NCBI GenBank assembly: GCA_963755435.1
Contig: CAVWJX010000005.1
Span: forward strand, 434,001-498,000
Length of the DNA stretch: 64,000 nt
Reading direction: 5' to 3'
Origin: AP-15 sp963755435
GTDB lineage: Bacteria; Pseudomonadota; Alphaproteobacteria; ATCC43930; CGMCC-115725
The notes under the pieces were generated by a model, which saw only the letters and a list, made by a program, of their open reading frames with translations, had not been told where the DNA came from and searched no databases. Positions 18,460 through 27,149 of the stretch are shown one piece after another. The position numbers and the translations under genes were made by a program. Position 1 is the first letter of the stretch; every line of letters begins with the position of its first letter.

Positions 18460-18473
18460 TTGATTCAGATCAA
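18460..18473. promoter_or_regulatory. FNR/FixK-type operator TTGAT-N4-ATCAA
   Basis: The perfect palindrome TTGATTCAGATCAA matches the FNR/FixK/Anr consensus. It lies between divergent units, 54 bp before the cytochrome b561 start and 128 bp before the small exported protein gene. That position suits oxygen-dependent control of either or both transcripts. Confidence 0.8.
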
Positions 18474-18527
18474 TGGCGATCCCGGACAGCACGGGTACTC
18501 TTGTCGCCCGCAGTGCGGAGATCGACG

Positions 18528-19187
18528 ATGGCCAGCAACGAATCCGTTCGGACAATGAGCCGCCTGGCGACCACCCTCGTTTGGGACCCGGTGGTGCGCT
18601 TTGGGCATTGGGCGCTCGTCGCTGCCTTCGCGGTCGCGTATTTCAGCGCCGAGGAGGAGGCCGCGCCCGATCCGTTGCATGTGTGGGGTGGCTATGTCGT
18701 CGGCGCGATCGTCGTGCTGCGGGTGCTATGGGGTTTTGTCGGGCCGCGCCATGCACGTTTCAGTGACTTTGTCTACGGGCCCTTTAAGACCCTTCTCTAT
18801 TTGAGAGACTTATTGCGTGGCCGGGGCCGTCGTTATCTGGGGCACAGCCCTGCCGGAGGTGCGATGGTGATCGCCCTCCTGATCTTCCTCGGCGCGACCG
18901 TGGCGACCGGCGTCATTGCCTACGGAGAGCAAGGCAAGGGGCCACTGGCAACGGCGACGGTGACTGGCGCCAGTGCGACCGACAATGACGCCGGGCACAA
19001 CCTCCGTCAGGGAGGGAGAGGGGAGAGCGCAGAAACTACCATTGGCGAGCTGCATGGCCTGCTCGCAAACATCACCTTGGCGCTCGTGGGCGCGCATATC
19101 TTGGGGGTGGTGTTAGCCAGTTTCGTACATAGGGAAAATCTGGTTCTCGCGATGATCAGCGGGAGGAAACGCCGCTCACCCGATTGA
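18528..19187 (+). CDS. Cytochrome b561-domain membrane protein
   Basis: Di-haem cytochrome b of the b561/Ni-hydrogenase b-type family, 219 residues. It has four predicted membrane helices and haem-ligand histidines in VVRFGHWALV, DPLHVWGGYV, IGELHGLLANITLA and VGAHILGVVL. Such proteins pass electrons between the quinone pool and periplasmic redox partners. A polar insert (residues about 140-170, GQGGRGESAE-like) separates helices 3 and 4. An FNR/FixK box lies 54 bp upstream and the exported rubrerythrin follows 84 bp downstream, suggesting one low-oxygen transcript. Confidence 0.88.
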   Translation: MASNESVRTMSRLATTLVWDPVVRFGHWALVAAFAVAYFSAEEEAAPDPLHVWGGYVVGAIVVLRVLWGFVGPRHARFSDFVYGPFKTLLYLRDLLRGRGRRYLGHSPAGGAMVIALLIFLGATVATGVIAYGEQGKGPLATATVTGASATDNDAGHNLRQGGRGESAETTIGELHGLLANITLALVGAHILGVVLASFVHRENLVLAMISGRKRRSPD

Positions 19188-19271
19188 GCCCAGTCATGGC
19201 TGGTTGACGCAAGGGCACTCGGAGCGCGGGCACGACACAGTCACGACAGTTTTGATCGAAAGGCCACGGAT

Positions 19272-19742
19272 ATGAAGACGAGTTCTCTCCGGACAGTGCT
19301 GGTGCTAGGGGTTGGTGTCGTCCTCTGCGGAGTATCCTACGCCGCCGGGTCGTTACACGAATCCACGAAGAAGGATTTGATGACTGCGATGCACGGTGAG
19401 GCATTCGCTTCGCTGAAATACATGGCTTATGCTGAGGCGGCCCGTGCACGCGGCGACTCGCAACTTGCCCAGCTGTTCGAGAATACGGCCAAGGTCGAAC
19501 GGGATGAGCACTTTGCCGAGCACGCGAAGTTGTATGGGCTCGTGGGGGACGACGCGGACAATCTGCGGGACGCCATCAAGGGCGAAAACTACGAGACAAC
19601 CGAGATGTACCCGGCGATGGCGCGACGCGCCGAAGCCGTAGGGGACAAGAAGGCTGCACAACTGTTCCGGGAGGTCGGCGCCGATGAGGCCAATCACCGT
19701 GACGCCTTTAAAGCCGCGCTGGCGAAGCTGACGGCAAAATAA
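19272..19742 (+). CDS. Exported rubrerythrin-like di-iron protein
   Basis: 156-residue ferritin-like di-iron protein with a signal peptide (cleavage near SYAAG), so probably periplasmic. Iron-ligand glutamates and histidines are visible in MHGEAFASLKYMAY, KVERDEHFAEH, ENYETTEMYP and VGADEANHRDAFKAAL. It lacks the C-terminal rubredoxin domain of classical rubrerythrin, so it may need an external electron donor. The adjacent cytochrome b561 is a candidate by position only. Known relatives reduce hydrogen peroxide. Confidence 0.85.
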   Translation: MKTSSLRTVLVLGVGVVLCGVSYAAGSLHESTKKDLMTAMHGEAFASLKYMAYAEAARARGDSQLAQLFENTAKVERDEHFAEHAKLYGLVGDDADNLRDAIKGENYETTEMYPAMARRAEAVGDKKAAQLFREVGADEANHRDAFKAALAKLTAK

Positions 19743-19964
19743 CCGCTCCCGCTGTGCGCCCGACCTCAGGTATTGCGTCTGCCCTCACCTGACTTCAGGG
19801 CCCGTCCACAGCGACACCGGCAGCCAGCGCGAATACATCGAGTGGATGCTTGCCACCTACGCGGCCGAAAGCTGGACAGCTCCACAATGCCGGGATGGCG
19901 ACGAGGACCGTTTTGTTGAGGTAACGGGCGACAGTTATTGAGTTGCTATGTGGCGTGCCTACGT

Positions 19965-21533
19965 TCAACGGCATGGGTGCCCTCCCAGGAAATATGGATA
20001 TTTTTCTTTTACTCTCCGTTCTTGCCTCTCTTGTTGCGTATCCGTGGGGCTCCCGTATCCAGGGGGTGCCGAGAATCTTGTGCGGTACTTCCGGTCGCCG
20101 CCATTGTCGTCGATGCCGAGAAAGACCCGGCCGAGCGCGTCGAAACAGGCGGCGGCTGGGGTGTCGGCGTGGCGGGCGGCTTTTTCCGCGGCTGCCGCTT
20201 CGGCCGGGCCCATATCGCCGCCGATCCGCCGGCGGAACCAGTTCGGCAGATAATCCGGTTCGGGAAGGTGTTGAAAATACGCACCGACATCCGGATCGGA
20301 GGTGGGTCGGCGGTCACCGTGTCGTTGGCGTCCCAGCTCGTTTGCCGCCACGGATCAAAGACCACCTTGGCGAAGGTCTTCTCGGGTTTCAGGGTGGCGA
20401 CGCCGCGCTCGACCGGATCGTAGAACAGGATCGGGCTGACACCCCTGATCGCGGCGAACTCGAAATCGTGCGAGGCGGTGAAGAAGGGCTCGTATTGCCG
20501 GACCGGCTTGCCCTTGTTGTTGGAGATCGTCCAGCCGCTGCCGATCCAGCGAGGGGCCGTTTCGGGGCCTCCCTCGGCGACCGGACCCGGCGCGGCTTGC
20601 TGCTTCGCCTGGATCTCGCGGCCAAAGCCGTCGGAGTAGTGCAGGCTGATCTGGGTCTTCGACAGCTCGCTCGGCCGCAGATCGGGGACGTGCGTTTCCC
20701 GCGCCAGCATCGCCGCAAAGACCGGTTCTCTCGTAGCAAAATAGCGTTCGACGTCGTAGACGACGCGAGTGGTCGCGTTTGCGAGCAGGCCCACGGCGCT
20801 GCCGTGCGGATCGCCGAAGAAGCTCGCCACCTCCGCCGCGGTAAGATCGGGCGCAAACCCATCGAGTGTATCGCCGAGGTTCTCGCCAACCTTGCCCATC
20901 ATTACCGTGCCGGCGACAAGGCCGAGCGCATCGAAGGCGACGGCGGAGCGGTTGCCGTTGGGGTCGGCGACAAGCCGGGGTGACAGCGCCCGGTAATCGA
21001 ACTCGGCGCGGATGACGTTGCCGAGGGGGTCTGTCGTCTCGATCGGGGCCAGATCGTGCCGGTCGTAGTCGATTCGCGTGACGCTGCTGAAGGGATCGCA
21101 ATAGCGCCGGGCGACGAAAAAATGGCGCAGCGCCTCGGCCAATTCATGCTCCGCCCCGTCGCCCTCCTCGGCCGCGTAGAAGATACGGCCGGAGGGTTTC
21201 CACCAGTTCCCGTCGCCGTCGAGATCGACATAGCCGGCTTCCGGCAATACCGCGTTGCGGTCGGGCAGCAGGTCTTCCGGCGGCTCGCGACGCCGGTAGA
21301 CCTTGGTCAAGAGATCGCGGGTGCTTCGGGCCGAAGCCGGAGCGTCCCGCGCTGAGCGCCAGCGCGGCGCTCAACGAACCGGTGCCGGTCACCGGGTTGG
21401 CGGCGAATTTCTCGTCGATGCCGCGGATTGCACCGCCGCCCTTCGGCAGGCTGATCTGCGGCGACGTGAATGGCGATGGCTTCGTCTCCGCGCTCGCCTG
21501 CCCGTTGCTACTCATTGTCCAGTTCACGGCCAT
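19965..21533 (-). pseudogene. Remnant of a Tc insecticidal-toxin B/C (SpvB/TcdB-like) subunit gene
   Basis: Three broken pieces of one gene. First, an SpvB N-terminus (LPKGGGAIRGIDEKFAANP, GRSGFGP) from the start at 21533 or 21515. Then a jump and frame change near 21320 into TKVYRRREPPEDLLPDR through ARETHVPDLRPSELSKTQIS, SDGFGREIQAKQ, GSGWTISNNKGKPVRQYEPF and VSPILFYDPVERGVATLKP. Finally a second frameshift near 20300-20320 leads into DPDVGAYFQHLPEPDYLPNW and CFDALGRVFLGIDDNGG. Several hundred codons of the expected propeller/Rhs region are missing and no C-terminal toxin domain follows. A non-functional fossil of an acquired toxin locus. Confidence 0.85.
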
Positions 21534-21913
21534 GACGTCTCCAGGCGGGAATGGCTGCAGGCTGGCGCGGAACTTTCCGCGGCCCCGGGCTCGGTGTTCC
21601 AATCTTGGCGCGCCGCTGCCTCATCGAAGCGTGAGATCACATACGGGGAAGATTTATTCGCGGAAGTTCGCTGCCCGCCGCACATTCGTTCCCGGCGGTC
21701 GTGTCCCTGGGAGTGGGGTGGTCGTCGCGGACGTGCCGGTAGGGTTTGGTCCCAAACCCATCGATCTGACGGAGAGCCTGGCGATGACCGACGCGATCAT
21801 CAGCCTTCGCAGCTTGTTTAGTGGTTAGGTCCCTCGGTAATGTCTCGGAGACACTTGCCGTCTCCCCTGGAAGTTGATCACGAATCGTTTTATAAGAACG
21901 AATCGGACACACG

Positions 21914-22196
21914 GGCAATAGGCGCTTGTTCTCACGTCGCAACCGGATTAACGCGCGTCGCGCTCCGCTGCCGCCAGACCAGGGGTCAATTCCCCTCCTC
22001 GCCCTTCGTTCCGGTCAGCCTGGGCGACCCAGGCGCGAATGGCGTGGCCAGTCGGCTCAAACTCGCGGGCAAGATCGTCAGGATCACGTCCGGCACGAAC
22101 CAGATCCACCATCTGACGGCGAAACTCAGGCGAATACGATGGGTGGTGTTCTGGGCATCGGTGGCACCTTTGCGAAAGCTTCAGGGTGTCCACCAA
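21914..22196 (-). pseudogene. IS3-family transposase OrfA remnant
   Basis: The frame reads HHPSYSPEFRRQMVDLVRAG, a typical IS3-family OrfA helix-turn-helix start, and continues to LTPGLAAAERD. A one-base shift then moves the expected leucine-zipper part (RLRRENKRLL) into another frame ending near 21914. OrfB is absent. The sequence beyond 21914 is unrelated, so the element was truncated. Confidence 0.75.
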
Positions 22197-22402
22197 TCCG
22201 GGTCAATCCCACTGGGGCGGGTGCCTTCTTCGCGACTCCACAGCAGGACGAGGATACAGAAATGCTAGTTGACCTGGCCCTCTTTTGAGTGCTCAATAAG
22301 TTTGCTGCTCGGCAGTCTCTACCGTTTCTGCGAGAAATCCGTGCGCCTTTCGGTACCATCAGCGGGTCCACCATTGCGCAGTATTCTAGGGAAAGCCAAA
22401 AA

Positions 22403-23041
22403 ATGCGCTTCGCGACATTACTCGGCGCTGCCGCTTTCATGCTGCTGAATCTATGGAATATTTCAGCTCAGGCGGGCCTGATCGGTGACGGGACGAACAC
22501 AGTCTCGGCGTTGTTTTTCCTCGGGACAGCTGTTCCCGGGCCGCCCTATACAAATCCGCCCCCCACGGAAGTTGAAGGTGGCGGACCGATGCTGATCCCC
22601 GCCCATTTTCCCATTGGCGTGGAAGACGAGGCGACGATCGACGTCGGCGACACGACGATCACCATCACCAACGAGGCGTCGACGCCGTTTTGCAGCGTTT
22701 CAACGATGCCTTGTCCCGACGTGTTCACCGGCTTCGCCTTCACCTTTTCCTCAGGCGTCAACATCACCGGCGTCAGCGTCGACCCGGCCAGCGCCCCGGA
22801 CTTTCGACCAGCCGGCGTCAGTTCCCTCGAGTTGCTGACGCCGACCGACATCATCGTCAACCTCGTTGGCGAAAACCCAACCGTCGGACACCAGTTGATT
22901 CTGGACGTGAGCACCGCCGTCACGCCGCCTCCATCGGTGCCGGAGCCGGCGAGCGTGACGCTTGTTGCCGTCGGCCTTGGCGCCATGCTGTTTCGACTGC
23001 GCAAAAAGCGGCTGGTGAACCTGAGCGTAACTTCTTTGTGA
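22403..23041 (+). CDS. PEP-CTERM sorting-domain protein
   Basis: 212-residue exported protein with a signal peptide (MRFATLLGAAAFMLLN...) and a C-terminal sorting signal: VPEPASV, a short hydrophobic helix, then RLRKKR. PEP-CTERM proteins are processed by an exosortase and usually linked to extracellular polysaccharide. The central part (about 30-180) is acidic, low in lysine, and of unknown fold. It lies just upstream of three tail-collar proteins on the same strand. No exosortase gene is in the window. Confidence 0.85.
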   Translation: MRFATLLGAAAFMLLNLWNISAQAGLIGDGTNTVSALFFLGTAVPGPPYTNPPPTEVEGGGPMLIPAHFPIGVEDEATIDVGDTTITITNEASTPFCSVSTMPCPDVFTGFAFTFSSGVNITGVSVDPASAPDFRPAGVSSLELLTPTDIIVNLVGENPTVGHQLILDVSTAVTPPPSVPEPASVTLVAVGLGAMLFRLRKKRLVNLSVTSL

Positions 23042-23054
23042 TAACGGCCAAGTC

Positions 23055-23573
23055 ATGAGCGAAGCCTTTCTGGGAACGATTAGGCTCGTCGGATTCAATT
23101 TTGCGCCGGTGAATTGGGCATTATGCCAGGGTCAGCTGCTGCCGATCTCACAAAACACAGCCTTGTTCTCGTTGATCGGGACTTATTTCGGCGGTGACGG
23201 CCAGGAAACCTTTGCCCTTCCCGACCTGCGGGGCCGCGTTGCCATTAGCCAAGGCCAAGGGCCCGGTCTGTCGAATTACACCCAGGGGCAGGCCGGGGGC
23301 GTCGAGACCGTTACCCTGAATGGCGCCCAGGTGCCGGCGCATACCCACACGTTGATGGCGGCGACAAATGCCACCGGATATAACCCCGGACCAGGTCTCG
23401 CCCTAGGCACCCCGGCGACGGCCGTCAAAATGTACGGCGCGAGTTCGCCGACGCCGCTGGCGTCCGCATCGATCAGCGTGTTCGGGTCGGGCAACGCTCA
23501 TGAAAACCGCCAGCCCTATTTGGGGTTGAACTATATCATCGCGATGGCCGGTATCTTTCCGTCGCGAAACTGA
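23055..23573 (+). CDS. Phage tail collar-domain protein, MdpB-like (copy 1)
   Basis: 172 residues with the tail-collar domain at the N-terminus: FNFAPVNWALCQGQLLPIS, then TYFGGDGQETFALPDLRGR. The C-terminus ends ENRQPYLGLNYIIAMAGIFPSRN. These proteins resemble the microcystin-related MdpB family and phage tail fibre tips but occur in bacterial chromosomes without other phage genes. Function is uncertain; extracellular or envelope-associated roles are suspected. First of three tandem paralogues, 13 bp after the PEP-CTERM gene. Confidence 0.85.
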   Translation: MSEAFLGTIRLVGFNFAPVNWALCQGQLLPISQNTALFSLIGTYFGGDGQETFALPDLRGRVAISQGQGPGLSNYTQGQAGGVETVTLNGAQVPAHTHTLMAATNATGYNPGPGLALGTPATAVKMYGASSPTPLASASISVFGSGNAHENRQPYLGLNYIIAMAGIFPSRN

Positions 23574-23601
23574 CCGCAGCCGTCATCGGGAGCTCGGTGA
23601 G

Positions 23602-24144
23602 ATGGATCCGTTTCTCGGACAGATTAACCTTCTCGGCTGCAATTTTGCGCCGCAGGGCTGGGCGTTGTGCCAGGGGCAGCTGTTGGCGATTGCGCAGAAT
23701 ACAGCGCTGTTCTCGCTGCTCGGCGTCAGTTTCGGCGGCAATGGCACGACCGCGTTTGGACTACCCGATTTGCGCAGCCGCGCGCCGATCGGGTTTGGGC
23801 AGGGACCCGGGCTCTCCGACTATGCGATCGGCGCACCCGGCGGCGCGGAAACCGTAACGATCAACGCGTCGTCTTACCCGGCGCACTCGCATACGTTGTT
23901 TGCTGCCGCCGGCCCTGGCACTACGAATGCGCCCGGCGGCATGATCGAGGCCGAAGGACAAACCGGGGGCAGAGGCGGCACAATCAATCTCGCGCTTTAC
24001 AGCGCATCCGGAACTCCCACCCCATTAGCTCCAGCGGCGCTGGCTGCGGCGGCGGGCGGCAGCCAGCCGCACGACAATGTTCAGCCCTATCTCGCCCTCA
24101 ACTTCTGCATCGCCTTGCAGGGGATTTTTCCATCGCGAAACTAA
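23602..24144 (+). CDS. Phage tail collar-domain protein, MdpB-like (copy 2)
   Basis: 180 residues, paralogous to its neighbours: CNFAPQGWALCQGQLLAIAQ, VSFGGNGTTAFGLPDLRSR, and the ending QPYLALNFCIALQGIFPSRN. The middle segment (SSYPAHSHTLFAAAGPGT onward) differs from copy 1, as expected for a variable loop. It begins 28 bp after copy 1 and is followed 36 bp later by copy 3. No phage structural genes surround it. Confidence 0.85.
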   Translation: MDPFLGQINLLGCNFAPQGWALCQGQLLAIAQNTALFSLLGVSFGGNGTTAFGLPDLRSRAPIGFGQGPGLSDYAIGAPGGAETVTINASSYPAHSHTLFAAAGPGTTNAPGGMIEAEGQTGGRGGTINLALYSASGTPTPLAPAALAAAAGGSQPHDNVQPYLALNFCIALQGIFPSRN

Positions 24145-24180
24145 AGCGGCCACCCCAGCATCAAGGAGCACTCGGCGCCG

Positions 24181-24723
24181 ATGTCCCCCTACATATCGAT
24201 GATCGAGGCCTTCGCCTTCAACTTTGCGCCGCGGGGCTGGGCAATGTGCGCCGGCCAGACCTTGTCTATCGCTCAGAACCAGGCGCTGTTCGCATTGCTT
24301 GGCACCACTTATGGAGGAAATGGTACGACGACGTTCAGCCTTCCCGACCTTCGCGGCCGATTGGCTTTGGGCTTTGGACAGGGGGCGGGCCTGTCGCCTT
24401 ATGCGCTCGGCGCCACCGGTGGGCAGGAGTCGCACCAGCTCGTGGCGAGCGAGGTGCCCACCCATGCCCACAGCTTGAACGCGACCAACAACGGGCAGGT
24501 GAACGGCACCAATATACCGAGCAGCGGCGTGCTGATGGGCACCGGCTATGGGATCGAAGCCAACAATCCAGTCGAAAATATCTATGGCGCTTCGCCCTCG
24601 GTGGCAATGGCAGCCGGTGCAGTAGGTAGCGCTGGCGGTAATCAGCTGCACGAGAATCGGATGCCATTCTTGACGATCAACTATTGCATGGCACTGCAAG
24701 GAATTTTCCCGGCGCGCGACTGA
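24181..24723 (+). CDS. Phage tail collar-domain protein, MdpB-like (copy 3)
   Basis: 180 residues with FNFAPRGWAMCAGQTLSIAQ, TYGGNGTTTFSLPDLRGRLA and the ending MPFLTINYCMALQGIFPARD. Same architecture as the two genes before it, with the most divergent central loop (HSLNATNNGQVNGTNIPSS). It is the last gene on this strand before the convergent DUF6916-like gene. Confidence 0.85.
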   Translation: MSPYISMIEAFAFNFAPRGWAMCAGQTLSIAQNQALFALLGTTYGGNGTTTFSLPDLRGRLALGFGQGAGLSPYALGATGGQESHQLVASEVPTHAHSLNATNNGQVNGTNIPSSGVLMGTGYGIEANNPVENIYGASPSVAMAAGAVGSAGGNQLHENRMPFLTINYCMALQGIFPARD

Positions 24724-24736
24724 CCGGCGCGCCAAC

Positions 24737-25036
24737 TCAATTGAAGACAACCTGGTAATCCTGATGGTCCTGCGCCGCAGTAAAGATTGGGATCAGGTAA
24801 AGCGACAGGTCCGGGCCGTCCTCGATCGCGATCCGATGAAGGCCTTCTGTAACGACGGAGTGACGCGGCCCGCGCAATATCAGCGAAAAGGGCCGGCGCG
24901 CCATCGCTCCCCAACCAGAAAACTCGGGCCGGTCGATCATCACCAATGTCAGGGAGAGCTTCGTTTGCGCAGGCCGAAACTCTCTCCCGATATAGGGGGT
25001 GAAATCATCGGCGCTCAGTTGCTCGATCGTCTTCAT
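24737..25036 (-). CDS. DUF6916-like small protein
   Basis: 99-residue soluble protein beginning MKTIEQLSADDFTPYIGREF and ending DHQDYQVVFN. It has a beta-rich appearance with LTLVMIDRPEFSGW and PFSLILRGPRHSVVTEGLHR. I recognise it as the small protein (DUF6916 family) that commonly accompanies MdpB-like tail-collar genes; biochemical role unknown. The ATG at 25036 was chosen because it gives the conserved N-terminus; the frame extends 46 codons upstream without similarity. It converges on collar copy 3. Confidence 0.65.
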   Translation of the reverse strand: MKTIEQLSADDFTPYIGREFRPAQTKLSLTLVMIDRPEFSGWGAMARRPFSLILRGPRHSVVTEGLHRIAIEDGPDLSLYLIPIFTAAQDHQDYQVVFN

Positions 25037-25143
25037 CTGAATTTCATCTCTGTTTGACGGTCGTCGGCCGTCAATGACCAGCCCATAATGCGGTTTCGAC
25101 ATCCGAGGGCAAACTAAATCGTGGCGGGGAACCTGCGAAAGAA

Positions 25144-25659
25144 ATGGCGCAACCCGAGCTGAAATTGCGCACATCTCACGGGACAGTAGGATTGCGGCCG
25201 GCCGCCGGCGGCGCCTCCGAAGAGGCGTTTCTGTATTTGCTGTTCGCCAGCAATCGGGCGGCAGAGATGGCGCTGATGCCGATTTCGGCGGCCGATAAGG
25301 AATTCCTGCTACAGGTTCAGTTTCGCTCGATGAACGACACCTATCGCAAGAACTATCCCGCTGCCCGCTACGACATTGTCGAACTCGACCGTTGGCCCGT
25401 CGGACGCATCGTCACCAAAGTCCAAACCGATTGTGTCTACTATGTCGACTTCGCCTTGCTGCCGCAGGCGCAAGGCATCGGCATCGGTACGGCGGTATTG
25501 GCCGCCGCATTGGAAGAGCCGCGGCTGTTAGGTCTGCCCGCCCGACTGCGCTCTTTCTCGTATAACTGGGCGGCGCGGCGACTTTACGACAAGCTTGGTT
25601 TCACCGTGATTGCCGAGGAACCACCCCAAGTGGTTCTCGAATGGCGAGCAAGGTGCTGA
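25144..25659 (+). CDS. GNAT-family N-acetyltransferase
   Basis: 171-residue acetyl-CoA-dependent acyltransferase. The acetyl-CoA-binding segment is LLPQAQGIGIGTAVLAAAL, and the C-terminal NWAARRLYDKLGFTVIAEE is typical of GNAT folds. Substrate unknown. It is divergent from the DUF6916-like gene and belongs to the tail-collar group by position. Similar GNAT genes often sit beside MdpB-like clusters, so it may modify a product of this locus; that is inference. Confidence 0.8.
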   Translation: MAQPELKLRTSHGTVGLRPAAGGASEEAFLYLLFASNRAAEMALMPISAADKEFLLQVQFRSMNDTYRKNYPAARYDIVELDRWPVGRIVTKVQTDCVYYVDFALLPQAQGIGIGTAVLAAALEEPRLLGLPARLRSFSYNWAARRLYDKLGFTVIAEEPPQVVLEWRARC

Positions 25660-26011
25660 GCCCCGGACCAGGGGATTTACCAAATATTGAGCGACGAACG
25701 ACGATACGTCCATATAAGGCAACTCCCAATAATGACCCTTCAGTGTCGAGCTTCCGTACCACGATGTGAAGAAGAATATCATCTTCGCGATTTCAGATCA
25801 AAAGCCCTCCAGACTGTGTGAAAACTCGGATGCAGAACGAGGCGACAACATTAAAACGATGATAAAAGCGATTTGCACTTTAAGAAAGCAGCGATTACTT
25901 GTCGCCAGCGGCACCGGGTGGTTATATTGAATTGCGGCCACCCGGACCGCGATCCGACCCTAGCCATCTACCGCGTCGGGTCGATAAGTTTCGCGGCTTT
26001 TGAAGCGAATC
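25660..26011. other. Intergenic region, nothing recognised
   Basis: About 350 bp of lower GC than the flanks (for example CATCTTCGCGATTTCAGATC around 25780). I see no gene, terminator or repeat that I can support. Confidence 0.4.
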
Positions 26012-26209
26012 ATGCCAGCCCAAACTAAACCGCCACCAACGACACCCGAAGAGGAGGGTGTCGAACTGCATCCGGATTCGTGGGAGCGATTCGAGCAAAC
26101 GGTCGATAAAGTCGTCAACGCTCCTCCGGTTCATCGAACCGGAAAGACAACTGACGCGAATCGGCCTCGGAAGCGTGGGCCTCGCGGCCCCGCCAAGTCG
26201 AGCCGCTAG
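26012..26209 (+). CDS. Small conserved hypothetical protein
   Basis: 65-residue charged protein. VELHPDSWERFEQTVDKVVN resembles a short motif found in many small alphaproteobacterial proteins of unknown function, some annotated as antitoxin-like. The C-terminus is basic (RPRKRGPRGPAKSSR). There is an alternative ATG 12 bp upstream. No toxin partner is next to it; the nearest gene is a resolvase fragment. Function unknown. Confidence 0.5.
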   Translation: MPAQTKPPPTTPEEEGVELHPDSWERFEQTVDKVVNAPPVHRTGKTTDANRPRKRGPRGPAKSSR

Positions 26210-26300
26210 GACGCTTCGGCTTCGGGTTTCTGACGAGTATCTCTGATACTTTAGCCGCTTACCGGCAACGCCGCGGGCAATCACTCATCTTGAAAAACAG

Positions 26301-26540
26301 CTCATCGGCTATGCCCGCGTCAGCACCGTGGGGCAGACGCTCGATAGCCAGCTTGAGCAACTTCGCGCCGCCGGATGCAGCAGCCGCAACATTTACTGGG
26401 AGAAGGTGACGGGCGCGCACTCCGACCGGCGCGAGCTTAACCGGATGCTCGGCAAGCTGGCCCCCGGCGACGTGGTGACGGTGCCGCGGATTGAACGTCT
26501 CGCCCGCTCGACGTTTGATTTGTTCGCCATCGTCAGCCGC
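26301..26540 (+). pseudogene. Serine recombinase (resolvase/invertase) N-terminal fragment
   Basis: The frame encodes LIGYARVSTVGQTLDSQLEQ, which contains the catalytic-serine motif YARVS, and VTVPRIERLARSTFDLFAIV. It then leaves the family at about 26537, before the rest of the catalytic domain and the helix-turn-helix. No start codon fits upstream. The following sequence to about 26690 is unrelated. A truncated mobile-element gene. Confidence 0.8.
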
Positions 26541-26682
26541 CCCGTACTGATTGCAGCCTACCAGGTCAACCGCACAACAGCCGGCAACGCGCCGCCGAGA
26601 CTTTTTCTGTCGCCAGAAAAACGCGCACGAGACGCGGTTTTACGAAGCGCTGCAGCAGGGTTTTTTAAGTGCGGTAACGCCG

Positions 26683-27093
26683 TTAATTAGCCTGCGCTGG
26701 AGACGGGCGAAGCGCCCCGCGGAACGCCTGCGGCACGGTCAGGTTCGGGCTCGCTGCGCATTGGCGCATGACCTTGGCGATATTGCCTTGGATGCGGCTC
26801 ACCTCGATGACGTGGATGCCGGCCTTGGCCGCCAGATAGCCGTAATAGAACATCGCTGCCGAGGCACGGTCTGCGTCGGAAGCTTCGAGCAGATCCGAGC
26901 AGCGCACCCGCTCGACATTCCATCGGCCAGGCGCCACTTGGGCGCCGGAGGGTGCCGATGGCCGGGCGGCGGCCACTGCTGCGGGCGGGGGTGCGGGAGG
27001 CGCCGAGCCGGCAGCCCGAGCCGACGGGCTTGGCTGGGCGGCAAAAGCGGCGAGGCTGAGGCCGAGCAGCGCCGCCGAGACCCTGTAGTTCAT
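26683..27093 (-). CDS. HdeA/HdeB-like small exported protein
   Basis: 136-residue protein with a signal peptide (MNYRVSAALLGLSLAAFA, cleavage near ARAAG) and a Pro/Ala linker. The core has two cysteines spaced as in HdeA: VRCSDLLEASDADRASAAMF, then GNIAKVMRQCAASPNL. HdeA-type proteins are periplasmic chaperones or acid-stress proteins. The start at 27093 follows from the signal peptide. It is transcribed with the glycine-zipper protein upstream (57 bp gap). Confidence 0.65.
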   Translation of the reverse strand: MNYRVSAALLGLSLAAFAAQPSPSARAAGSAPPAPPPAAVAAARPSAPSGAQVAPGRWNVERVRCSDLLEASDADRASAAMFYYGYLAAKAGIHVIEVSRIQGNIAKVMRQCAASPNLTVPQAFRGALRPSPAQAN

Positions 27094-27149
27094 TTCCCTC
27101 CCCTTCGCGACATCGATAAACCGAACCGTTGGGACGGTGCGCGCCAGCG

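Noticed and set aside
19250..19262. Third FNR box (TTGATCGAAAGG) before rubrerythrin
   Set aside because: Only the left half-site matches; the right half lacks ATCAA.
20009..21310. Functional toxin or Rhs gene
   Set aside because: The frame is bounded by a deletion on one side and a frameshift on the other and lacks both ends of the family.
23055..24723. Prophage
   Set aside because: Three tail-collar domains but no capsid, terminase, portal or integrase genes in the window; the MdpB-like chromosomal type fits better.
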